The notes under the pieces are model-generated. The model searched no databases. It saw only the letters and a list, made by a program, of their open reading frames with translations, and had not been told where the DNA came from. Positions 57,461 to 64,000 of a stretch of DNA of 64,000 nt are shown here, piece after piece. Origin of the DNA: JAGPUQ01 sp049325095 (lineage in GTDB: Bacteria; Pseudomonadota; Gammaproteobacteria; Pseudomonadales; Porticoccaceae); contig JBMOPO010000053.1 in assembly GCA_049325095.1 (NCBI GenBank), positions 172,426-236,425 of the forward strand, written 5' to 3'. The position numbers were made by a program, and so were the translations under genes. How positions within the stretch are numbered: the stretch's first letter is position 1; every line of letters begins with the position of its first letter.

Positions 57461-57825
57461 GGTGGTTCCCCTTGTTGATCGATGAGAGCAAATGAAGATT
57501 GAATCGGCACAACAGTGGCGTCATGTCGCCCTGGCCACCTCGACGCATACACGTCAAGCGCCGTGGCACCAACCCACGGGCGCCACGTTAACAAATTTCA
57601 TGAAAAAAGACAGGGGCCAAGCGCAGGATTTGCACAATTTTTCGCCGAAAATCCGCCGCTTGCGGCCCTTTTCTCAGTATGGACTACTCTTTGGGGGCCG
57701 GATCGACGGGACGCACCCGGATTCGCCGTGCCACCCTGGCGCTGCCGCCGCCGATCCGGCCGGCGGCAGGACGCCCGGATTCTGAAACCGCGGGAGGGCC
57801 CGCTGCGGCCGCATTCGCTCCGCGG
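57461..57825. other. intergenic region upstream of the Lpp-like gene
   Basis: About 365 bases without a gene I can support. It holds the 5' leader of the lipoprotein gene and the region 3' of the SPOR protein gene. No clear promoter hexamers were recognised with confidence. Confidence 0.4.
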
Positions 57826-58926
57826 CTAGTCCGCCGGCCGCACCCAGAAATCCAGCTCCCGCCCCGCCGCGATCCGCCGCCAGGCGGCTTGGGCCTCGCG
57901 CACGGTGGCGAAGCTGCCGAAGGTGAGCACACTGTATTCCCGCCCCCCTCGCGTCCGGCGCCGCAACTCCAGCGGCACCTCGCCCAGGCGGTGTTGCTCG
58001 ACGTAGGCGCGCGCTTCGGCATCGGTATGAAACGCCCCGACCTGCACCGTGTAGCGGCGCTCCGGGCCGCGGGAGGATCCGGCGGGCTCGCCATCTCCGG
58101 CAGCGGCGGCCGCTGCGGCCCGGCCCGAGGGCGTCCCGGCAGGGATCCGCGCCGCGGGTTCCCGGCCGGCGTCCGCCGTGGATGCGGCCTCGCCTGGAAC
58201 CGCCGCCGGGCGGTTGCCGGTGGCCGCTTCCGGCCCCGCGGCGGAATCGGCACCCGGTGCTCGCCCCGCGGCGGGGCCCTGGGGCCCGGGCGGGCCGCGG
58301 GCTTGGTCCAGGTCGGCCGGGAAGGCGGCGGGCGGTGCAGCGGTATCCGCGCTGGCGGCCAGCGCCGGCGCCGCGGACGGAGCCGGAGGTGCGGCAGCGG
58401 GAGCCGGAGGCGCAGCGGAGGCAGGAGGTGTGGCGGGAGCCGGAGGTGCGGCTTCCGGCGCCTTCTTCCCGCGCTCCCAGCGCGCCAGCGCGGGTTCGGG
58501 CTCGGGCGGCGGGCCGCGACCGGTAACGAGCTGCGGAACCGCCACCGGCGATGCTTCCACCTTCGGCTGCGACTCCTGCAGGCCGGGCAGGCGTCCGGTC
58601 CAGGCCTCCCGGGGGGTCAGGTCACCGGCCGGCGCGGTGGCGCGCGCTGCGGGCGATGCCTGCGCCTCGGCCTTGGTCTCGACGCCAGTGGCCGCATCGC
58701 CAGCCTTGGGCGGCGATGGGGTACGCGGGGCGGGCGCGACCGATCCCGCCGCGACCCCGCCCCGCACCCGTTGCTGGGCGCATTCCCAACTGCGGCCATC
58801 CGGGGTCCGCGCGCACTGCCAGGTGACCCGCTCGTCCTCGGGGGTGCCCGCACAGCCGGACAACCCCAGCCACAGGATCCAGGGCAGCGCGGCGCGCGCA
58901 ATCCACCGGTCGGCGCGGGATTCCAT
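57826..58926 (-). CDS. SPOR-domain lipoprotein
   Basis: A 366-residue protein with a lipoprotein signal (lipobox LSGC, Cys25), then WQCARTPDGRSWECA, a long Pro/Ala-rich linker (~60-280) and a C-terminal SPOR domain beginning YTVQVGAFHTDAEARAY (~290). SPOR domains bind denuded glycan strands at division sites, so the protein is an outer-membrane lipoprotein that probably localises to the septum. The repetitive linker would span the periplasm. The DUF4404 gene lies just upstream on the same strand. Confidence 0.82.
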   Translation of the reverse strand: MESRADRWIARAALPWILWLGLSGCAGTPEDERVTWQCARTPDGRSWECAQQRVRGGVAAGSVAPAPRTPSPPKAGDAATGVETKAEAQASPAARATAPAGDLTPREAWTGRLPGLQESQPKVEASPVAVPQLVTGRGPPPEPEPALARWERGKKAPEAAPPAPATPPASAAPPAPAAAPPAPSAAPALAASADTAAPPAAFPADLDQARGPPGPQGPAAGRAPGADSAAGPEAATGNRPAAVPGEAASTADAGREPAARIPAGTPSGRAAAAAAAGDGEPAGSSRGPERRYTVQVGAFHTDAEARAYVEQHRLGEVPLELRRRTRGGREYSVLTFGSFATVREAQAAWRRIAAGRELDFWVRPAD

Positions 58927-58946
58927 GCTGCGCGTTCCCCCGAAGA

Positions 58947-59207
58947 TCAGATGCCGAGATCGGCCAGCGCCCTGATCAGGCGGCGCAGGGCTCCGGCAAG
59001 CCGCGGATGTTCGGACTCGAACAGCGCCGCCTGTTCCTCCAGACGTTCGCCCAGGGATTCGCGCCTGGTGGCGATGTCTTCATCGGTCAGGGTGGTCACG
59101 TCGTGCACCACCCGGCCCAGCATCCCCAGCAGATCCGGGTCCGCGGACTCGGCGCGGCGCAGCTCTTCCCGGACCGCCTTCAACTCTTCGGCAAGGGTTT
59201 CTCGCAT
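58947..59207 (-). CDS. DUF4404 family protein
   Basis: An 86-residue, highly charged helical protein, LAEELKAVREELRRAESADP at the start and RRLIRALADLGI at the end. It matches DUF4404, a small family of unknown role. The ATG at 59207 is chosen because homology begins there; the longer open frame upstream is not conserved-looking. It ends 20 bases before the SPOR lipoprotein gene and may be co-transcribed with it. Confidence 0.75.
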   Translation of the reverse strand: MRETLAEELKAVREELRRAESADPDLLGMLGRVVHDVTTLTDEDIATRRESLGERLEEQAALFESEHPRLAGALRRLIRALADLGI

Positions 59208-59447
59208 GGTTTCCCGCCTGACGCAGCATTCGGGCCGATCGCCCGACCTGCGGCGATTGTACGCAGCCGCTCGCGAAGGGATCCACCACGCACGGCGGGC
59301 ATCGCCCGGCGGGCAATGGGATGCGCCGGCGAACACGCACCAAAGCGGCTCGATAATTGCCTCATTCCGGCTCACGTGCATCTGTTGCCCGGATAAATGC
59401 GTTGTTTCAGTGCACAACGCCAAGAATCTCTATTTGGAAGCACCATA

Positions 59448-60791
59448 ATGAAACACTTCGTCACCAAATACTCCGCCAATGCGCGCAGCCGCAGGGCACT
59501 CGCCGTGCCGTTGGCAGTCTTGATCCCGATGTTTGCCCTACCGTTGCCAGCAACAGCGACACCAATGGATCCGGCTGGCACCGCCTGGATGCTGACGGCC
59601 ACGGCGTTGGTGCTGTTCATGACCATTCCGGGGCTTTCGCTGTTCTATGGCGGCCTGGTACGCACCAAAAACGTGCTATCAGTGTTGATGCAATGCTTCG
59701 CGATCACCTGTAGCGCTTCGCTGGTCTGGTTCGTCCTCGGCTACAGCCTCGCCTTCACCGACGGCGGCGCCCACAACGCCTGGATCGGCGGCCTCGATCG
59801 GGTGCTGTTGGCCGGGGTGGGCCGGGAAACCCTGAGCGGCGCCATCCCCGAGTCTCTGTTCGCGCTGTTCCAGATGACCTTCGCCATCATCACCCCGGCC
59901 CTGGTGGTCGGCGGCTTCGCCGAGCGCATGAAGTTCTCCGCCATGCTGCTGTTCAGCATGCTCTGGCTGCTGGCGGTCTATGTGCCGGTCACCCACTGGG
60001 TCTGGGGCGGCGGCTGGCTGATGCAGCTGGGCCTGCTCGACTTCGCCGGTGGCGTCGTGGTGCATATCACCGCCGGGGTGGCGGCACTGGTCGCGGCCCT
60101 GGTGCTGGGCCCGCGCCGGGGCTTCGGCACCCAGGCCCTGCCGCCCCACAACCTCACCCTGACCGTCGCCGGCGCGGGCATGCTCTGGGTCGGCTGGTTC
60201 GGGTTCAATGGCGGCTCCGCGCTGGCCGCCAACGGCAGCGCCGCCATGGCCATGCTGGTCACCCACCTGTCCGCCGCGGCCGGCTCGCTGGCCTGGATGA
60301 CCATGGAGTGGCTGCGCCACGGCAAGCCCTCAGTGCTGGGCATCGTCACCGGGATGGTGGCCGGGCTGGGCACCATCACCCCGGCGTCCGGGTTCGTCGG
60401 CCCGGGCGGAGCACTGGTGATCGGCCTGGCGGCCGGCACGATCTGCTATTTCGCCACCCAATGGCTGAAACAGCGCCTGCGCATCGACGATTCCCTGGAC
60501 GTGTTCCCGGTCCACGGCGTCGGCGGCATGCTGGGCACCCTTCTCGCCGGGGTGTTCGCCAGCGGCGGGCTGGGCCTGCTCGCCGGTCACGGCTATGCCG
60601 AGGGCATGACCATGGGCCGTCAAGTAGTGGTACAGCTGACCGGTATCCTGGCCGCCGTTGCTTTTACCGCACTGACCACCTGGGTGCTGCTGCGCATCGT
60701 CGATGCCCTGCTCGGGCTGCGGGTCACCGCCGAGCAGGAGACCCAGGGCCTGGATCTGAGCCTGCACGACGAGCGCGGCTACGACCTCTGA
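59448..60791 (+). CDS. amt: ammonium transporter
   Basis: A 447-residue Amt/AmtB channel with a signal-like first helix and 11 transmembrane segments. Motifs are SLFYGGLVRTKNVLSVLMQ near the N-terminus, the twin pore His in VVHITAGVAALVAALV and FPVHGVGGMLGTLLAG, and FGFNGGSALAANG. The pore residues look intact. No glnK gene is next to it, which is unusual for amt. The start at 59448 gives the usual signal sequence. Nitrogen control is likely but no sigma-54 site was identified with confidence. Confidence 0.93.
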   Translation: MKHFVTKYSANARSRRALAVPLAVLIPMFALPLPATATPMDPAGTAWMLTATALVLFMTIPGLSLFYGGLVRTKNVLSVLMQCFAITCSASLVWFVLGYSLAFTDGGAHNAWIGGLDRVLLAGVGRETLSGAIPESLFALFQMTFAIITPALVVGGFAERMKFSAMLLFSMLWLLAVYVPVTHWVWGGGWLMQLGLLDFAGGVVVHITAGVAALVAALVLGPRRGFGTQALPPHNLTLTVAGAGMLWVGWFGFNGGSALAANGSAAMAMLVTHLSAAAGSLAWMTMEWLRHGKPSVLGIVTGMVAGLGTITPASGFVGPGGALVIGLAAGTICYFATQWLKQRLRIDDSLDVFPVHGVGGMLGTLLAGVFASGGLGLLAGHGYAEGMTMGRQVVVQLTGILAAVAFTALTTWVLLRIVDALLGLRVTAEQETQGLDLSLHDERGYDL

Positions 60792-60813
60792 ACCGGCGCA
60801 CGCCCCGCCCCGC

Positions 60814-61332
60814 TCACGCGGGGCGCTGCACGGCGCGGTGGCGCTGCGCCAGCCAGTGCTCGGCGCCGAACAACACCGCGCCCCAGAGCAGGGTGGCGAG
60901 CAGGGTGTTGTGGAAGAACGGCAGCGCCGCCAGGTAACAGGCGGCGAGCCCGGCCGCGGTCGGCGGGTACAGATCCTGGGTGAGCCAGACCCCGGCATTG
61001 CTGACCAGAAAGAACAGCCCCGAGCCCAGCAGGCCGCCGGCCAGCAGGAGCGCTGGCCGGCGCCGGCCGCCCAGCCCGCGGCCGATTGCGACCGCGAGCG
61101 CCATGCCCAGGTACACGAACGCCAGGGTGGCGTGCAGGCCCAGCCAGAGGTCGGAGACCAGCATGGCGGCGAGCGGAATCAGCAGCGCCAGCCGCCAGTC
61201 CCGGCAGCGGGCGCCGCTGAACAGCGCCACCGCCAGCAGCGGCGAGAAGTTGGGCGGATGGGGCAGCAGCCGGCTCAGGGCCAGCACGGCGACGGCCAGG
61301 GCCAGCAGTCGGGCGGTGGGAGAGATCGACAT
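60814..61332 (-). CDS. DUF6580 membrane protein, candidate cobalamin/ECF-like transport component
   Basis: A 172-residue inner-membrane protein with about five hydrophobic helices, starting MSISPTARLLALAVAVLALS and including PNFSPLLAVALFSGA and DLWLGLHATLAFVYLGMAL. This matches the DUF6580 family, described as putative transport proteins similar to ECF S components. It follows btuB on the same strand after ~100 bases, and the pair lies behind a cobalamin riboswitch, so a role in vitamin B12 or precursor uptake is inferred. Confidence 0.72.
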   Translation of the reverse strand: MSISPTARLLALAVAVLALSRLLPHPPNFSPLLAVALFSGARCRDWRLALLIPLAAMLVSDLWLGLHATLAFVYLGMALAVAIGRGLGGRRRPALLLAGGLLGSGLFFLVSNAGVWLTQDLYPPTAAGLAACYLAALPFFHNTLLATLLWGAVLFGAEHWLAQRHRAVQRPA

Positions 61333-61433
61333 CGGGGCGCAGCTCCTCAGAGTTTGTGGATCAAGCACTTGCGTGCTCGATCCGCGACCGGCCATTCCTG
61401 GCCGGGCTGAGAGCTTGAAAAATTCACAAGCTC

Positions 61434-63356
61434 TCACAGGTCGCGAATCAGGGTGAGCACGAAGTTGCGCTCCGGCGCCGGGTACAGGGCCCGGGTGCCG
61501 AAGAAGGTCGCGAACTCGCTGTACTCCTTGTCGGCAATATTGTTGAGCCGCGCCTGCAATGTCCAGTGGCCGCGGGACCAGGCGGCCGCCAGGTTGACCA
61601 CCGTGTAGCCGCCCAGGGCCGCGCTGTTGGCCAGATCCAGCGTCTGGCGGCCGGTATGGACCAGTTCGCCGAACAGTTGGATGTCCCCGGTCAGCCGGTA
61701 ACCGGCGTGCACTTTGGCCAGGTGTCGGGCCACGTCGGGCACCCGGTTGCCGTCATGGGGCCCGGCGACGAAGCGGGCATCGGTATAGCTGTAGAGGCCG
61801 CCGACCTCGAGCCGCTCGTCTATCCGGTAGCGCAGCTCGGCGGTGCCGCCGCGGCGCCGGGTGTCATCGAAGTTCACATTGGCCCCGAAGGTGCCGGCGG
61901 TCGGATCGAAGCCGATCTCGTCGCGCAGCCGGTGCTCGAACAGCGCCACCTGCAGCTCCAGATCCGTCCAGCGCCACTCCCCGCCCAGCTCCCAGGCCAC
62001 GCCGCGCTGCACGTCCAGGGCCGCGAAGGTGCCCAGAAAGTCGATGTTCTCGTCGGCCAGCGCAAAGCGGAAGGTCTCGTCGCGGCTGAGATAGTAGCGC
62101 CCGCGATCGGTGCGCCAGTTGACCCCCAGGGTGTGCACCGTGGCGCTCTGGTCGTAGTCGATGGCGAAGGGATCGACCTCGGCGTCCAGTGCCGCATGGC
62201 GCAGCCCGGCCTGAAAATCCAGGCGCTCCAGGGGCGTGACCACCAGATGCAGGTATTGGCTGTGCTTGCGCTGGCGCTGCTCGGTGCCGCTGGGACCGAA
62301 ACCGAAGTCGAGCTCGAAGTCGTAGTCGACGCGCTCGACGTCCACGCCCAGGGTGGCGCGCAGCCGATCGGTGGCGAACACCAGGCGCGGATCCAGGGTC
62401 TCGACGCGCCGATCCTGGCCGGTCACCGCGGCGCCGAACCCGGACACCGAGTCGATCACCACGTCCTCGTCGCGGTTGCCGTAGCTGGCCAGCAGGCGGA
62501 AGTATTCGCCCAGCGCCTGGTCGATGGCGATGCGCACCAGGCGGTTGTCGGCGGCGAAGTCGTTGAAACTGCCGCCCGCCTGGCGGCGATCGGCCACCAC
62601 CTGGGCCTGGGTCAGGGCGCCGGCGAGCCGGAATTCGTCATCGCTGCGGCGCGCCTCGACGCTGATTTCGCCGCCGGCGTGGCGCCAGCCGGTGCGCAGG
62701 CTGTAGTTCTCGTAATTCACCCCGCTGCCGGCGCGGTAGGCGTCGCCGCGCTCGAGCTCCGCAGCCAGGCGGTAGTGGAAACCAGAGTCGAACCGGTCCC
62801 GATACCAGCCGCCGTAGGTCTCGGTAGCGTAGCTGCCGCGCCCCAGGCGCAGCTCGCCGCCGCGGGGTCCGGCGCCGCGGGTGATGATGTTGATCACCCC
62901 GCCCACCGCCTGATCGCCGTACAGCGTCCCGGCGCCGCCTTCGAGAATCTCCACCCGCTCGACGTCGCCCAAAGCCACCGCGGTGAGATCGGGCCCGGCC
63001 AGATCGGCGTTGTTGAGCTCCCGGCCGTCGACCAGCACCAGCAGGTTCTGGGCGCTGGCGAAACCGCGCAGGCCGAGGCGGCTGTCGCGGCCCAGCCCGG
63101 AGCTGTCGCGCACCTGCACCGGCCCCAGGTTGCGCAGCAGTTCCGACAGGTTGCGCGCGCCACTGGCGCGGACCCGTTCGGCATCGATCACCCGCACCGT
63201 GGTCGCCACCCGGTCCAGGCTGAAGGGAGAGCGGGTGGCGGTGACCACCAGCTCGTCGGCGAGCACGGCCGCCAGGGCCGGAGCGGCGGCCGCCGCCAAC
63301 AGGAATGCGCCCGCCAGCGGGCGCAGCACGAGAAACGCAAAGGAAAAATTCGACAC
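61434..63356 (-). CDS. btuB: TonB-dependent vitamin B12 receptor
   Basis: A 640-residue outer-membrane receptor. A signal peptide is followed by a TonB box (ELVVTATRS), the plug domain (RNLSELLRNLGPVQVRDSSG, LVLVDGRELNNADLAGPD, ERVEILEGGAGTLYGDQAVG) and a beta-barrel ending in NFVLTLIRDL with a terminal hydrophobic strand. The size is normal for BtuB. The GTG start has GGGGAGAC upstream. The cobalamin riboswitch ~160 bases upstream identifies the ligand as a corrinoid more firmly than the barrel sequence does. Confidence 0.9.
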   Translation of the reverse strand: MSNFSFAFLVLRPLAGAFLLAAAAAPALAAVLADELVVTATRSPFSLDRVATTVRVIDAERVRASGARNLSELLRNLGPVQVRDSSGLGRDSRLGLRGFASAQNLLVLVDGRELNNADLAGPDLTAVALGDVERVEILEGGAGTLYGDQAVGGVINIITRGAGPRGGELRLGRGSYATETYGGWYRDRFDSGFHYRLAAELERGDAYRAGSGVNYENYSLRTGWRHAGGEISVEARRSDDEFRLAGALTQAQVVADRRQAGGSFNDFAADNRLVRIAIDQALGEYFRLLASYGNRDEDVVIDSVSGFGAAVTGQDRRVETLDPRLVFATDRLRATLGVDVERVDYDFELDFGFGPSGTEQRQRKHSQYLHLVVTPLERLDFQAGLRHAALDAEVDPFAIDYDQSATVHTLGVNWRTDRGRYYLSRDETFRFALADENIDFLGTFAALDVQRGVAWELGGEWRWTDLELQVALFEHRLRDEIGFDPTAGTFGANVNFDDTRRRGGTAELRYRIDERLEVGGLYSYTDARFVAGPHDGNRVPDVARHLAKVHAGYRLTGDIQLFGELVHTGRQTLDLANSAALGGYTVVNLAAAWSRGHWTLQARLNNIADKEYSEFATFFGTRALYPAPERNFVLTLIRDL

Positions 63357-63512
63357 GCAGGAGTCTCCCCGGGCCAGTTCAGCGGACTACGGCTGTGCCG
63401 GCGAAACTCCGATGGACCTCGCCGCGGCAACCGCGCAACCTGTCGCGTTGCACGGCGCGCCACGGCGTGACGCTCGCCCGGTACCCCGCCGGGCGATTCG
63501 CAACGCGGTTGT

Positions 63513-63666
63513 GGCAGGTCTCCTGGCTTCCGGGTCCTGGCACCGCCCGCCTTCCCGACCGCAGTCAGTGGCATCCGGGCGGCGCTCGCCGGGTACAGTT
63601 GCGGGGACAGCTTCGATTGCGCGGCCGCGCCGCGCGCCGAATTCCCTCGGGGCCCTCGCGGGCACC
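63513..63666 (-). ncRNA. cobalamin riboswitch
   Basis: Read on the minus strand, the element begins GGTGCC at 63666, then GGGAATTCGG, CCCCGCAACTGTA, GCCACTG followed by GGGAAGGC, and ends with the B12 box GACCCGGAAGCCAGGAGACC-TGCC (63513-63536). These are the conserved blocks of the AdoCbl riboswitch in the right order and spacing. It would lower btuB expression when cobalamin is plentiful. Confidence 0.93.
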
Positions 63667-63710
63667 ACAACGGCGGGGATTCTAACAGCGCCCGGGCCGC
63701 GTGGCCGGGT

Positions 63711-64000
63711 TCAGGACTCCGGCGAACAGAAGGCCACGCCCTCGCCGACCCAGCCGTTGGCCATCATGTGCCGGTAGGTGTCGGCGCTGGTCATGAACCT
63801 GTGGTTGCTGTCCGCCTGGGCGAAGCGGTCGTTGTAGAGCCGCCACACCGGGGTGGTGCCGGGGTAGCAGGAACCCTTGGTCGGCACCAGGGCGCGGAAG
63901 GCGATGCCCTCGTAGGTCCAGCCCGAGCCTGGCTGCTTGAGCAGTTCACATTCGTTGGGGCCGGCGGTGTAGAAATGCGAGTTCACCGCCGCCGAATAGA
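63711..64000 (-). CDS. DUF5648-type protein, 3' part
   Basis: The last ~96 residues of a protein whose 5' end lies beyond the window. It contains the repeat pattern of DUF5648: HFYTAGPNECELLKQ, GWTYEGIAFRALVP, PVWRLYNDR, NHRFMTSADTYRHM and GWVGEGVAFCSPE. These modules occur at the ends of secreted or surface proteins with unknown role. Two Cys (CYPGT and the final FCSPES) may pair. The frame is open to the window end. Confidence 0.75.
   Translation of the reverse strand, partial: YSAAVNSHFYTAGPNECELLKQPGSGWTYEGIAFRALVPTKGSCYPGTTPVWRLYNDRFAQADSNHRFMTSADTYRHMMANGWVGEGVAFCSPES

Noticed and set aside
59300..59447. Sigma-54 promoter for the ammonium transporter
   Set aside because: No GG-N10-GC element with acceptable flanks was found in the region before the start codon.
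57679..59448. Long plus-strand frame across the SPOR lipoprotein
   Set aside because: It is the antisense of the Pro/Ala-rich linker. The minus-strand product has a lipobox and a SPOR domain.

Overview
The window is GC-rich (roughly 70% by eye) and gammaproteobacterial. Two gene orders support this. The stretch glnE-ilvE-waaF-waaG-waaP-kinases-carbamoyltransferase, followed by waaC, hldE, an FAD oxidoreductase/aldo-keto reductase pair and waaA, matches the lipopolysaccharide-core region known from Pseudomonas. The stretch tolC-nudF-yqiB-cpdA-yqiA-parE(-parC) is the classical gammaproteobacterial order. The high GC and the gene content would fit a Chromatiales-type or related gammaproteobacterium, but genus and species cannot be read from the sequence.

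Layout. 1-7.5 kb: 3' end of a periplasmic glucan biosynthesis gene, a truncated acyl-CoA synthetase, an orphan GspE/PilB-type ATPase, glnE and ilvE. 7.5-20.8 kb: a tightly overlapping LPS-core operon (waaF, waaG, waaP, two further kinase-fold proteins, a NodU-type carbamoyltransferase, a GT2 glycosyltransferase and a sulfotransferase), a divergent small kinase, then waaC, hldE and a WaaL-like ligase. 20.8-25.3 kb: a mosaic accessory island. It contains a cassette-like DUF4145 gene ending in an attC-like site, a second cassette-like gene, a frameshifted flavin oxidoreductase, a decayed HigB-type toxin with an intact antitoxin, and a uracil-DNA-glycosylase-like gene. Three copies of one palindromic repeat separate these modules. 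25.3-37.1 kb: core genes resume (aldo/keto reductase, FAD oxidoreductase, waaA, tolC, nudF, yqiB, cpdA, yqiA, parE, parC).

37.1-44.5 kb is a second island. It starts with an IS256-type transposase remnant at the parC 3' end. Next comes an orphan RHS tip with a candidate immunity gene, and then a large RHS toxin gene with its own candidate immunity gene. The 5' half of that RHS gene encodes a signal peptide, a helical/TPR-like region and a peptidase-C39-like domain, and is separated from the RHS shell by a frameshift. 44.6-49.5 kb: a sulfotransferase, a Baeyer-Villiger-type monooxygenase, an Xre/RES toxin-antitoxin pair with a palindromic operator, a VapB gene followed by a vapC stump, and a helicase fragment. 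49.7-64 kb: an outer-membrane barrel plus BNR protein, an SDR, ettA, a LemA/GIDE pair, an L,D-transpeptidase, an Lpp-like lipoprotein, a SPOR lipoprotein, a DUF4404 protein, an ammonium transporter, a cobalamin-riboswitch-controlled btuB operon with a DUF6580 membrane protein, and the 3' end of a DUF5648-type protein.

How the genes work together: most of the first 30 kb builds the cell envelope (heptose supply, heptosyl transfer, core phosphorylation, carbamoylation and possibly sulfation, Kdo transfer, O-antigen ligation). The most unusual parts are the two accessory islands: an integron-cassette-like, repeat-punctuated insertion in the LPS locus, and the duplicated RHS toxin tips next to a C39/RHS gene. 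No tRNA, rRNA or CRISPR array was seen.
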